In this document: positions 9,255 through 17,272 of the stretch, piece by piece
Numbering within the stretch: the stretch's first letter is position 1
Layout of the letters: each line of letters starts with the position of its first letter
Program-made: the position numbers and the translations under genes
Notes under the pieces: model-generated
Databases searched by the model: none
Seen by the model: only the letters and a program-made list of their open reading frames with translations
Told to the model about the DNA's origin: nothing
Source of the DNA: an uncultured Lachnospiraceae bacterium
Lineage (GTDB): Bacteria > Bacillota > Clostridia > Lachnospirales > Lachnospiraceae
DNA length: 64,000 nt
Reading direction: 5' to 3'
Assembly: GCA_910577825.1 (NCBI GenBank)
Contig: CAJTOK010000005.1
Location: 28,792 to 92,791 of the forward strand

Positions 9255-9986
9255 ATGGATTTTGATAAAATGTCAACTGATGAACTTAAAGAATATGCTA
9301 AAACAGCTGGTATACCTGTAGGGAACAGTGGCAGGGATAAAATAATTGAAAAAATAAAAGAAAAAGAAAATGGTACATTGCAGCCAGATACAGAAGACAG
9401 TATCCCGGATACATCCCCGCAATACAATAAAAGGCCTTCTTCTGCCTCACTGGTAGATTCCATCAGCAGCGGGATTGACAGCCTTGACATGGCAGACAAA
9501 AACAATGAAATTGTAACCGAAGACCTGCCTATTGACACATTAATCCCTGTCAAATCAATTACTTTTGGCGGCCTTACATATAAATCACGTACAAATAATG
9601 CAATTTTCAGATGGAACCAGATTGGTGCAGTTGAATACATGACTGTTGCAGAATTAAATGAAATGAACAATTACAAGAGGGATTTCCTTAACAGGCCGCT
9701 TGTAATTTTAATGGATGAAAGGGCTGTCAGGAAATTCAGGCTTACACCTGTCTATGAAAATGTTGCAAGGATTAATGATTTGCAAAGCATATTTTCATCA
9801 GGCATGAAAGTAATTGAAGCTTCTGTAAACAAGGCACTTGCTGTAAATATGAGGGACATCCTTATATCAAAGGCAAGCCAGATGATAAAAAACAGGACAC
9901 TTGTTGATATAAATGTCATAAGGTTCCTTTCAAGGAAATTACAGTATGATTTTGACGGGCTTTTAGAAACAGTACAGGAAGATTAA
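9255..9986 (+). CDS. Head-associated protein with N-terminal SAP/HeH-like motif
   Basis: The frame is open further upstream, but the ATG at 9255 lies eleven bases after AAGGAGG and is the best start, giving 243 residues. Residues 1-32 (MSTDELKEYAKTAGIPV and then a Gly-Arg-Asp-Lys segment) resemble the small helix-extended-helix DNA- or protein-binding motifs seen in phage head and Rho N-terminal proteins. A variable Ser/Asp-rich linker follows. The C-terminal 140 residues contain YMTVAELNEMNNYKRDFLNR and a Lys-rich helix. Position after the capsid gene suggests a minor head or connector protein. The rest is unrecognised. Confidence 0.5.
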   Translation: MDFDKMSTDELKEYAKTAGIPVGNSGRDKIIEKIKEKENGTLQPDTEDSIPDTSPQYNKRPSSASLVDSISSGIDSLDMADKNNEIVTEDLPIDTLIPVKSITFGGLTYKSRTNNAIFRWNQIGAVEYMTVAELNEMNNYKRDFLNRPLVILMDERAVRKFRLTPVYENVARINDLQSIFSSGMKVIEASVNKALAVNMRDILISKASQMIKNRTLVDINVIRFLSRKLQYDFDGLLETVQED

Positions 9987-10006
9987 ATTAAGGCAGGTGG
10001 GCATAT

Positions 10007-10468
10007 ATGGCTTATACAGGTTACAAGGAACTTGCAGATAAATTTTTTGACAAAATAAAAGACCACAAGTTCCTGGAACTGCCCCCTTCCACTGCCTATG
10101 CCATTGCATACAGCTATATCCCGAAGGCATGTACCCTTTACCAGTCATGCACACATAACCTTGAAGACAGGGACAAAAATGTAGACAGTTTCGGGGGCTT
10201 TAATACCAGTTTAAGTGACACAGATATTGAAATACTTTCCAATTACATGGTAATAGCATGGCTGGATTCTGAATATATCTGCACACCAACAGTACTAAAA
10301 GCACGCCTTTCACCATCAGACTTTAAAAGCCTTAACCTTCCGCAGAGCCTGGGCAAAGCAATGGAGCTACGTTCCATGTTGAAAAGAGAAAATGACCAGC
10401 TTGGCATTAACAGGTCATATGGCAGTTCTAAGATTTTCAGCATGGTGTCTGGCAGGAAGAAGGTGTAA
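10007..10468 (+). CDS. Putative head-tail connector protein
   Basis: A 153-residue mostly helical protein with an acidic middle and a basic C-terminus ending GRKKV. It is the second gene after the capsid gene, where head-completion adaptors (gp6/gp15-like) that bind under the portal normally lie. The start ATG 10007 follows AGGCAGGTGG. The next ATG is one base beyond its stop, so the two genes are translationally coupled. No sequence motif confirms the role. Confidence 0.45.
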   Translation: MAYTGYKELADKFFDKIKDHKFLELPPSTAYAIAYSYIPKACTLYQSCTHNLEDRDKNVDSFGGFNTSLSDTDIEILSNYMVIAWLDSEYICTPTVLKARLSPSDFKSLNLPQSLGKAMELRSMLKRENDQLGINRSYGSSKIFSMVSGRKKV

Positions 10469-10469
10469 C

Positions 10470-11486
10470 ATGGGGCTGAAACTTATGAAGACCCGTGCCC
10501 GCCAGGACGGCAGCTCTCTTTATAATGCACAGGTTAAAGATGCACAGGATATCCTGGCTTATGGTTTTACAGATGATGTTTCATATAACCCGCATATGGT
10601 AATTTATAATACATTAAAGGATATCCCTATTAAAATATATGACAAAAAATACAGTGCTTCCTACGGGACTACTGCAAAATTCCTTACACTGCATACCTGC
10701 CCTGCCAGCCTTGGGGAACTGCTTTATGACACTGTAAAAAATGAATACTGGCTGTGCATTGAATCATATGATGTGGCAGGTATCCACTGTGAGGGGAAAC
10801 TTGGCCTGTGCAACAGGTTCATAAAATGGCAGGAAGCAGACGGCTGCATACAGGAAACCCCTGTCATATCAAGGAATGCAACACAGTATAATAACGGGAC
10901 ATATGAGGATAAAGTTATAAGGCTTGGTTCAGACCAGGTTTTACTGTATACGCAGTTAAACAGCCATACTGTGAAGTTAGGCCGTGGCACTAAATTTTTT
11001 ATTGGTGAAAACAAGGAAAACCCGGCTGTATATGAACTTACAAAACCTGATACAGCTGACTATTCATATATGGGAAAAGGCGTGGCGGCTTTTATGGTAA
11101 CAGAGTGTGCCTATACACCTTCAGAAAAAGAACTGGAACTTGGTGTATGTAATTACCATGCACCAGATATCCTGTCTGTTACACCGCCACATAATAATAC
11201 TGCATCTGGCATAACTGCTGTAATCTCAGGCAGCACACATTTAAGGAAATCCTATAAACGCATATATACGGCATCCATTAAGGACGGGAATGGCATTGAT
11301 GTTCCCTGGGAAGACCACATTTTCAGCTGGAATATAACTGCCGGTACAGATATAATACAAAACAGGCAGGGAAACAAAATAGAATTGCTTGCTGTTAATG
11401 AAGGGCTTTGTGGTTCTTCTTTTTTATTGCAGGTATGTTCTGGCAGTGAAGTTTTGTCAGAAACAGAAATATATGTAACAGGTTAA
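10470..11486 (+). CDS. Putative head-tail joining/tail adaptor with C-terminal Ig-like part
   Basis: A 338-residue protein. The ATG at 10470 is chosen because it sits next to the preceding stop and the upstream part of the frame overlaps that gene. The N-terminal 210 residues are a compact alpha/beta region. From about residue 215 (ILSVTPPHNNTASGITAVISG) a repeated beta-strand pattern suggests an Ig-like or bacterial surface-type domain, as is common on phage virion proteins. Placement between connector and tail genes suggests head closure or a tail adaptor; this is inference. Confidence 0.45.
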   Translation: MGLKLMKTRARQDGSSLYNAQVKDAQDILAYGFTDDVSYNPHMVIYNTLKDIPIKIYDKKYSASYGTTAKFLTLHTCPASLGELLYDTVKNEYWLCIESYDVAGIHCEGKLGLCNRFIKWQEADGCIQETPVISRNATQYNNGTYEDKVIRLGSDQVLLYTQLNSHTVKLGRGTKFFIGENKENPAVYELTKPDTADYSYMGKGVAAFMVTECAYTPSEKELELGVCNYHAPDILSVTPPHNNTASGITAVISGSTHLRKSYKRIYTASIKDGNGIDVPWEDHIFSWNITAGTDIIQNRQGNKIELLAVNEGLCGSSFLLQVCSGSEVLSETEIYVTG

Positions 11487-11501
11487 ACATGGAGGTGGTG
11501 T

Positions 11502-12098
11502 ATTATCCCGAATTTGTATTATGCAGCTGCTTATAAAAATAAAATCATTAACCTTTTGCTGGACAATGAAAATTTTATAAAACTTTTAAGCCCGGAACCC
11601 CCTGTATGCAAAAGGCTTGATGTCACAGATGTGCTCCTTGGCGGCAGGTGGGTTTATGGCGGTGTTGTATATGAGGAACAGGGACAGGTTTTTGACTACA
11701 ATTTTGTATCTGACATAACATCAGATGAAAAAACTTTTGTATTTGTAGAAACTGACATAGATACAGTTGACAGGAACATGTTTATGGATTTTAACCTGTA
11801 TGTATGTATTTTTACATCTAAAAACCTTGTAAGGCTTACAGACGATACATCACCATCTGTAAAACAGGTAAGGGACATGGGGTATTTTGCAGATGTATAT
11901 GCCAACCGGGTTGATGTATTATGCGATATTACAGACAGGATTTTAAATGGCGGGAAAACATTCCCCGGCATTGGCAGTTTAATGCCCGCCCCAAGGAAAC
12001 ATGTTACGATTTACTGCCCTAACAGCAAGTATTATGGCAAATGCCTCAGATACAGGATTTCCAATTACAATGATGGTGGTGGCATGTGTGGAAATTAG
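11502..12098 (+). CDS. Tail/head-completion protein, apparent ATT start
   Basis: About 198 residues. The only start with a properly placed ribosome site (GGAGG at 11491, six bases upstream) is ATT 11502. The first alternative, TTG 11514, is too far from it. The protein begins (M)IPNLYYAAAYKNK and is a mixed alpha/beta protein with many Val/Asp strands (VFVETDIDTVDRNMFMDFNL). It lies directly upstream of, and overlaps by 11 bases, the next gene. Context suggests a tail-completion or tail-terminator role; it is not recognised by sequence. Confidence 0.5.
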   Translation: MIPNLYYAAAYKNKIINLLLDNENFIKLLSPEPPVCKRLDVTDVLLGGRWVYGGVVYEEQGQVFDYNFVSDITSDEKTFVFVETDIDTVDRNMFMDFNLYVCIFTSKNLVRLTDDTSPSVKQVRDMGYFADVYANRVDVLCDITDRILNGGKTFPGIGSLMPAPRKHVTIYCPNSKYYGKCLRYRISNYNDGGGMCGN

Positions 12099-12861
12099 CA
12101 AAGAGAAATTACAGCCTTTTATCATTTTTGATAAAGAAATTGAATATAACAGCCAGGTAACATTATACCCTGTAAAAATGCAGGACATACTTTCATTCCA
12201 GCAGTACCAGCAATCCTTTACAGTGCGTAAAAATGCAGTATTCCATGAAAAAGAAATCATTAAAATGGAATACCTTGATTTTATTAAGTATGCCTGCCGT
12301 AATATACAGCTGGCACAGGATTATGACATGCCTTTCCTTCCGTTTTATTATGATTTTGCAATAAACATGTTACAGCTTGCGTGTGGGAATAATGCACAGA
12401 TAGAATATAACCCTTCTACCCTGGATTTCACAATAAATGGTTTCCCCATAACCAGCAGTGTCTTTGATGACCTGCGTAAAATTATAATTTTACAGAATGA
12501 CATTGACTTTGACATTGATGAATTTATAAACATAGATACTGTCAATGCACTTGAAAAAGCAAGGGAATTTGAATCCAAAAAGAATAAAGATAAAGCAGAC
12601 ATTGAGGATTACATAGATTCCCTGGCAGTTGCCCTTAAAGTTACAGGGGAATATGTTTCAGGGCTGCCTGTAAGGAAATTCTGGCGGTATATAAAACGTA
12701 TTAACAAGCATGAAGAATATAGTGCCTGCCGTTCAGGGCAGATGAGCGGGCTGGTCACATTTAAAGAGCCGCTCTCCCACTGGATGACAGGCATTGAAAC
12801 AGATGGCAGGGACAGCAGCCTTATAGCAGATGAAGAAGCAGTCAGGAACAAAATTGGTTAA
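12088..12861 (+). CDS. Putative tail assembly protein
   Basis: The frame is open well upstream, but the region before 12088 overlaps the previous gene. GTG 12088, preceded by GGTGGTGG, gives a sensible 257-residue protein (VEISKEKLQPFIIF); ATG 12070 is the alternative. The C-terminal half is helical and charged, ending with DSSLIADEEAVRNKIG. It is the last gene before the tail tube gene. It may act in tail assembly, but no motif proves this. Confidence 0.45.
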   Translation: MEISKEKLQPFIIFDKEIEYNSQVTLYPVKMQDILSFQQYQQSFTVRKNAVFHEKEIIKMEYLDFIKYACRNIQLAQDYDMPFLPFYYDFAINMLQLACGNNAQIEYNPSTLDFTINGFPITSSVFDDLRKIIILQNDIDFDIDEFINIDTVNALEKAREFESKKNKDKADIEDYIDSLAVALKVTGEYVSGLPVRKFWRYIKRINKHEEYSACRSGQMSGLVTFKEPLSHWMTGIETDGRDSSLIADEEAVRNKIG

Positions 12862-12912
12862 TGTTTTGTTCTTTTTTTATTATAATTATTTATTTCCAGG
12901 AGGTAATAAAAT

Positions 12913-13917
12913 ATGCCAAAAAATATTTACACAGAAAAATCAAAAGATTTTGTAGTATCCACTGCGGATGTTGCTTTTTTCCATAACGGGCAGCTTGCAT
13001 TCACAGGGAACACCTCACTTAACACTTCCATTGCTGTATCCATGGAAGACGCTGAAATTACTGGCGGCAAGGGCAGCAAAACACTTTACAAGTATAAATA
13101 TGGAAGAAAAGTTGCACCTTCCATTGAAATGGCAGAATGGAAACTTTCATATATTGCTGCAAATTTAGGCACACCTATTGTTGAGGGGCTTAAAGACGTG
13201 TATTCAGTTGCTGAGTGTGTGACCCTTGTCAAAGGTGTGGGCATACTTAAAAAAGTCCCTGCGGGAAAAGTGTTCATTGAAAAAACAGACGGTTCAACTG
13301 CCGAAGTCACACCAACAGGCAGCACTATTCTTGTAGGCAGTGAAGACGGCACAATAAATGCCACATACCAGTACAACACAAATGTGAAGAGGGTCACAAT
13401 TGATGCAGAAACATCACCTATGATTGGTGAGCTCATCCTTACAGCAGACAGGCACAACAACCAGAAGGGCAAGATTGGTGAACTCCAGATTGACATACCA
13501 TCATTCCAGCTTTCAGGTACATTTGACATAACACTTGAATCGGGCGGTTCCGCAACAACAAAACTTGACGGTGATGCACTTGCAGTACCAGGCCTTACAT
13601 GTTCTGACGGCCTTGTTTATGGTTATGTCACAGAAATACCGTCAGTGGAATCTGCGGTAAAAGTTTCTGAAATTGCTGCAACCCCTGCTGTTGTAAACCT
13701 TGCACCAAATGATACAAAAGAAATTTCTGTCATTGGTATTAAAGGGGGTTTATACAGCAATGTGGGGATTGCTGCCAGTGAATGTACAATTACAACTGAT
13801 GACCCTGCCATTGCAACCGTTGCAAATGGCGTAATTACAGGGGTTTCAGCAGGAAATACACTTGTAAACGTTGACTATAGCGGGATTAAAGATGTAATAA
13901 AAGTAGTTGTAGCCTGA
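12913..13917 (+). CDS. Major tail tube protein with C-terminal Big_2-like domain
   Basis: A 334-residue protein after a strong AGGAGG site. The first 235 residues contain a beta-rich tail-tube-like core with GELILTADRHNNQKGKIGEL and a strand-rich segment around FQLSGTFDITLESGG. Residues 245-334 form a bacterial Ig-like group 2 domain: VVNLAPNDTKEISV, then DPAIATVANGVITGVSAGNT, the classic Big_2 ending. Such decorations on the tail tube bind carbohydrates or host surfaces weakly. Length and strong ribosome site fit a very abundant protein. A terminator follows. Confidence 0.75.
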   Translation: MPKNIYTEKSKDFVVSTADVAFFHNGQLAFTGNTSLNTSIAVSMEDAEITGGKGSKTLYKYKYGRKVAPSIEMAEWKLSYIAANLGTPIVEGLKDVYSVAECVTLVKGVGILKKVPAGKVFIEKTDGSTAEVTPTGSTILVGSEDGTINATYQYNTNVKRVTIDAETSPMIGELILTADRHNNQKGKIGELQIDIPSFQLSGTFDITLESGGSATTKLDGDALAVPGLTCSDGLVYGYVTEIPSVESAVKVSEIAATPAVVNLAPNDTKEISVIGIKGGLYSNVGIAASECTITTDDPAIATVANGVITGVSAGNTLVNVDYSGIKDVIKVVVA

Positions 13918-13929
13918 CATTAATATACG

Positions 13930-13961
13930 GGGAATGGGACAGCAGATGCCATTCCCTTTTT
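13930..13961 (+). terminator. Rho-independent terminator after tail tube gene
   Basis: GGGAATGG pairs with CCATTCCC around an eleven-base loop, followed by five T. It would partly end the highly expressed capsid/tail-tube transcript. Confidence 0.8.
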
Positions 13962-13977
13962 CAACTGGAGGTAATAA

Positions 13978-14358
13978 ATGGCAAAAAAAGAAAATGAAGA
14001 TATTAAAGAAACTAAATATAACAGCAGGTTAAATGTAAAAGAATCAGGGACAAAACCAGCAGAAACAAAAGAAGAAAATACCACATTAAAAACAGGGGCA
14101 GATGAAGAAAAGAAAAATCCAGGAAATCTTAATATTAACAAGAATTACAAAATGGAAAACTGCAAAGTCCTGGCTTTTAATCCTTCCACTAAAGAACTGG
14201 ATATTGAATTTAAGGGTTATGGAATCAGGTTACATTATCCTGGTGTCATAAATTCTGCTTATATTACTGTCCGTTATTATGGTGAAATAGGAAAACCTGG
14301 TTTTAAATGCCAGGTACAGGAGGAAGAATGTGTACACACTGTTATGAAAAATTTGTAA
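13978..14358 (+). CDS. Hypothetical protein with charged N-terminus
   Basis: A 126-residue protein after TGGAGG. The first 55 residues are disordered and rich in Lys, Glu and Thr. The last 70 (CKVLAFNPSTKELDIEFKGYG) form a compact beta-rich domain. The position before the lysis genes does not define a role. The next small gene starts inside its 3' end. Confidence 0.5.
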   Translation: MAKKENEDIKETKYNSRLNVKESGTKPAETKEENTTLKTGADEEKKNPGNLNINKNYKMENCKVLAFNPSTKELDIEFKGYGIRLHYPGVINSAYITVRYYGEIGKPGFKCQVQEEECVHTVMKNL

Positions 14359-14513
14359 AGCGTACTGGTAAAACCATGCTTCTATGTAAATTACGTGCCA
14401 GTGAAAGTACAAATGAAACCGGGCAGTTATGCTGTTTCCAGTATTTCTGCCCTGACAAAGACAGGTATGTGGCTGATGACAGGCAGGATACAGAATGTAA
14501 ATTTTATAAATAA
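14328..14513 (+). CDS. Small Cys-rich zinc-finger-like protein
   Basis: A 61-residue protein whose ATG at 14328 follows AGGAGG at four bases, inside the end of the preceding gene. It contains MCTHCYEKF, a single Cys near residue 21, CCFQYFCPD and a Cys near the C-terminus (TECKFYK). This spacing suggests one or two zinc-binding knuckles. The function is unknown. It overlaps the upstream gene by 31 bases and is probably translationally coupled. Confidence 0.55.
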   Translation: MCTHCYEKFVKRTGKTMLLCKLRASESTNETGQLCCFQYFCPDKDRYVADDRQDTECKFYK

Positions 14514-14528
14514 CAGGAGGGTGTCTTT

Positions 14529-14801
14529 ATGAAATTAAATTTAAAAGTAAGGTTTAAAAACCCTGTATTTATTGTACAGGTAATTCTTGCAGTCCTGGCA
14601 CCAGTCCTTGCATATGCAGGGCTTACAGTACAGGATATCACAAGCTGGAAAGCTTTAGCAGGGATTATTGTTAATGCTGCCAGCAACCCGTATGTCCTTG
14701 GCCTTGCTGCTGTAAGTTTGTGGAATGCGTTAAATGACCCGACTACAGCAGGCATAAGTGACAGTTATAATGCACTGTCATATACAAAGCCAAAAGAATA
14801 A
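14529..14801 (+). CDS. Holin (phi LC3/phage_holin_1 type)
   Basis: A 90-residue protein with a short basic start (MKLNLKVRFKNPVF), a first membrane segment IVQVILAVLAPVLAYAGL, a central WKALAGIIVNAASNPYVLGL segment and a hydrophilic tail with NDPTTAGISDS. The words KNP, DPTT.G.SDS and the two hydrophobic segments are characteristic of the phi LC3 holin family. These form membrane lesions that time lysis and let amidase reach the wall. It is followed by a second membrane protein and the amidase, a complete lysis cassette. Confidence 0.88.
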   Translation: MKLNLKVRFKNPVFIVQVILAVLAPVLAYAGLTVQDITSWKALAGIIVNAASNPYVLGLAAVSLWNALNDPTTAGISDSYNALSYTKPKE

Positions 14802-14815
14802 GAAAGGATGGTGCC

Positions 14816-15349
14816 ATATGGATAGAAGCAGTTACAGAAGCACTTAAAATAGACTATGCAGCACTGGTAATAAGCACCTGTATTATACTTGCCAGCGTGA
14901 AAGCCATTACAGGTCTTCTTGAATGGCTGTTAATTGAAAAACTTGGCATTGAAACAAAATGGGCAAGGAAGAAAAAACAGGAACATGCAATGCTTGTTAA
15001 AACCTCAAAGCATCTTGAAGAATTACAAAAAAAGCATACAGAAGATGTACACCAGTCAATAAGGCATGATGAAATAATTAAAAATGACCTGGCAAAACTT
15101 ACAGAAACTGTCAATGGCATTGCTGAAACTTTAGAGCATATGCAGCAGAAAGAAAATGAAACAAAACTTAAAGAACTTAAGGACAGTTTAGTAAGGTATT
15201 ACAATAAATATAAAAATTCTGATGGCTGGACAGAACTTGAAAAAGATGCTTTCTGGGATTTGTTTGGTGATTATGAAAAACGTGGCGGTGACGGGTATAT
15301 ACATACAATCGTTGAACCAGCCATGAGGGAACTGAAAGAAATTAAATGA
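14816..15349 (+). CDS. Second lysis-cassette membrane protein, apparent ATA start
   Basis: The frame reads back past GTG 14897 through a clear membrane helix (ALVISTCIILASVKAITG) to ATA 14816. AAAGGA lies seven bases before that codon. The GTG would cut the helix in two and has no ribosome site, so ATA is the likely start, giving 177 residues. After the single N-terminal helix the protein is a long Lys/Glu coiled coil (residues 50-140) and ends in a short basic-acidic tail. It could be a second holin, a holin regulator or a spanin-like anchored protein. The assignment is by position. Confidence 0.55.
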   Translation: MWIEAVTEALKIDYAALVISTCIILASVKAITGLLEWLLIEKLGIETKWARKKKQEHAMLVKTSKHLEELQKKHTEDVHQSIRHDEIIKNDLAKLTETVNGIAETLEHMQQKENETKLKELKDSLVRYYNKYKNSDGWTELEKDAFWDLFGDYEKRGGDGYIHTIVEPAMRELKEIK

Positions 15350-15364
15350 AAGCAGGTGTTGGAC

Positions 15365-16069
15365 ATGCTTATATATGAAAACCTGACAACAGTAAACCGT
15401 ACACTGGGAAAATACAAAAAAGGCTATATAGTCCTGCATTATACCGGCAACAGGACTGATACTGCAAAAGGAAATACAGATTATTTCAAGTCTGTAAACA
15501 GGGGTGCATCTGCTGATTACTTTTCAGGTGATGATGGCATTTATATGTGCGTAGACCCACAGAAAGCATATTCATGGCACTGTGGTAAAGATTACAGCGG
15601 AGGGAAAGCAGAATACCAGGGCATAGTGACAAATAAAAATTCAATTGGTATTGAAATGTGTTCAGTTAATGGAAAAATTACAGAAAAAACATTTAACCAG
15701 ACTGTAACACTTGTGAAAAAGCTTATGAAAGAATATGGCATCCCAAAGAGCAATGTGATAAGGCATTATGATGTCTGCCATAAACAATGCCCTGGCTGGA
15801 AAGGCTGGCTGCCACCAGATGAAACATTATGGAAAAAATTTAAACAGGGACTTTCCGCCATTTCTAAACCACTGGACAGGGTAACACCTGGTTCCAAGGC
15901 AGAATATATAAAATGGGTACAGAAAAAATTAGGCATTAGTGCAGATGGCATATACGGGCAGGAAACCATCCGTGCCGTTGCTAAATATAAGAAACAGCAT
16001 AATTTTGACAGCCACAGCGGAAAAGCTGTGGGAAAGAAAATGATAAAACAGCTAAGCAAAATTAAATAA
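15365..16069 (+). CDS. N-acetylmuramoyl-L-alanine amidase (endolysin)
   Basis: About 234 residues. ATG 15365 is preferred to GTG 15356 because GCAGGTG lies just upstream. Residues 15-160 are an Amidase_2 domain: VLHYTGN supplies one zinc His, NSIGIEMCSVNGK the conserved strand, and VIRHYDVCHKQCPG the second His and the Cys/Asp-type third ligand. Residues 165-234 form a peptidoglycan-binding_1 domain (AEYIKWVQKKLGISADGIYG). It cleaves the bond between MurNAc and L-alanine during lysis, after the holin upstream opens the membrane. Confidence 0.93.
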   Translation: MLIYENLTTVNRTLGKYKKGYIVLHYTGNRTDTAKGNTDYFKSVNRGASADYFSGDDGIYMCVDPQKAYSWHCGKDYSGGKAEYQGIVTNKNSIGIEMCSVNGKITEKTFNQTVTLVKKLMKEYGIPKSNVIRHYDVCHKQCPGWKGWLPPDETLWKKFKQGLSAISKPLDRVTPGSKAEYIKWVQKKLGISADGIYGQETIRAVAKYKKQHNFDSHSGKAVGKKMIKQLSKIK

Positions 16070-16113
16070 GATTTTTAATTCACAGAAGACTTTTCACGTA
16101 TATTACAACTGGA

Positions 16114-16163
16114 AAATACCTTTACTGTATTATTTAACAATTAATACAGCAGAGGTATTTTTT
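16114..16163 (+). terminator. Rho-independent terminator after lysis genes
   Basis: A two-part stem (AAATACC/GGTATTT outside, CTGTATT/AATACAG inside) is followed by a T run. A further hairpin, ACTGCCCT/AGGGCAGT, lies around 16,189-16,226 ahead of the fibre genes, so the 187-base gap is largely RNA structure. Confidence 0.75.
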
Positions 16164-16256
16164 ACTTGCCTGCAGCATTACTGCCCTCCCCCAGTCTGTT
16201 CCAAAGATACCGGAAGGGCAGTCTTGCTGGCATTTTTAATTATAGGAGAAATTTAA

Positions 16257-17207
16257 ATGGCAGATACAAATACATTAAAAACAAGGATTGTACTTAGGAA
16301 TGACATAAATACAAACCGTGAAATTTCCACACTTGTCCTTTTAAAAGGTGAAGCATATATAGATTACTATACAAAAACTGTTACCAATGATGATGGTAAA
16401 TCTTCCACTGTCCCACAGCATAAAATATATTTTGGTGATGGTGTAACTGAATTAAAGGATTTAAAACCTTCCACCCTGACACCAGAAGAAACAGAACAGT
16501 TAATTGCAAACGGGGAATATGATATTTCTGCATCCCTTGTCCCTGCTGTGCCTGCTGATGGAACAAACGGCACAGAAGCACAAGAGGCATATGCAGAAAT
16601 ACAGATTGGCAATAAATCTGGAAGTTCCACAGATTCCATTTCTGTAAAAGGTGCAGGTTCTATCAAAGTAGAAGTTGCAGATGATACAATTACATTAAGT
16701 GACAAAGAACTGGCAGACAAAGTTGCAGATGTTGAAAATGCAGGTAAATTAACCATTGTCGAGGATACATCTGATACATCCTATGCAAAACAGTATAAGT
16801 TCTACCAGGGGACAAAGATTGAGAAAAAAGATGACGGCAGCGAAACAGAAGTGCCAGACAGACTGCTTGGCACAATATCACTCCTTAAGGATATGGTGGT
16901 TTCAGGTGCAGAACTGCTTAAAATCACACAGGAAGATATTGACGCCGGTACATATGACGGGACTGGTGTGACTGCACCATCAACATATATTGCCCTTACA
17001 ATTGCAAATTCAGACAATACTGTTTTATACCTTGATGTCAAAACCCTCCTGAATGATTATGAAGCAGAACCCGGTGCAGAGGAAATACAGGTAATAATAA
17101 GTGATGAGCATAAAATTTCTGCTTCTGTTGTAAAATTAAAGACTTCCAAACTTACAGATGACCCGGACTGCACACTTATACTTGATGGCGGTTCATCTGT
17201 ACAGTAA
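16257..17207 (+). CDS. Tail-fibre-like structural protein
   Basis: A 316-residue protein after TAGGAGAAA. Residues 8-75 read RIVLRNDINTNREIS, then LLKGEAYIDYY, then HKIYFGDGVTELKDL. This is the N-terminal anchoring motif found in many phage fibres and tropism proteins (a short segment ending K-I-G-D-G-x-x-x-W/L). The rest is beta-rich, acidic and low in Cys, consistent with a trimeric fibre shaft. The gene downstream begins with a related motif, so the two may be fibre components on the same base. Confidence 0.6.
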   Translation: MADTNTLKTRIVLRNDINTNREISTLVLLKGEAYIDYYTKTVTNDDGKSSTVPQHKIYFGDGVTELKDLKPSTLTPEETEQLIANGEYDISASLVPAVPADGTNGTEAQEAYAEIQIGNKSGSSTDSISVKGAGSIKVEVADDTITLSDKELADKVADVENAGKLTIVEDTSDTSYAKQYKFYQGTKIEKKDDGSETEVPDRLLGTISLLKDMVVSGAELLKITQEDIDAGTYDGTGVTAPSTYIALTIANSDNTVLYLDVKTLLNDYEAEPGAEEIQVIISDEHKISASVVKLKTSKLTDDPDCTLILDGGSSVQ

Positions 17208-17272
17208 CATGGCATGGCATTAAACAAAACACATGTTTTTGTATATCTGCTGGAATGGAGGAAGGCTGGCAA

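Noticed and set aside
14897..15349. GTG 14897 as the start of the second lysis membrane protein
   Set aside because: It would begin inside a membrane helix and has no ribosome site; the upstream ATA with AAAGGA fits better.
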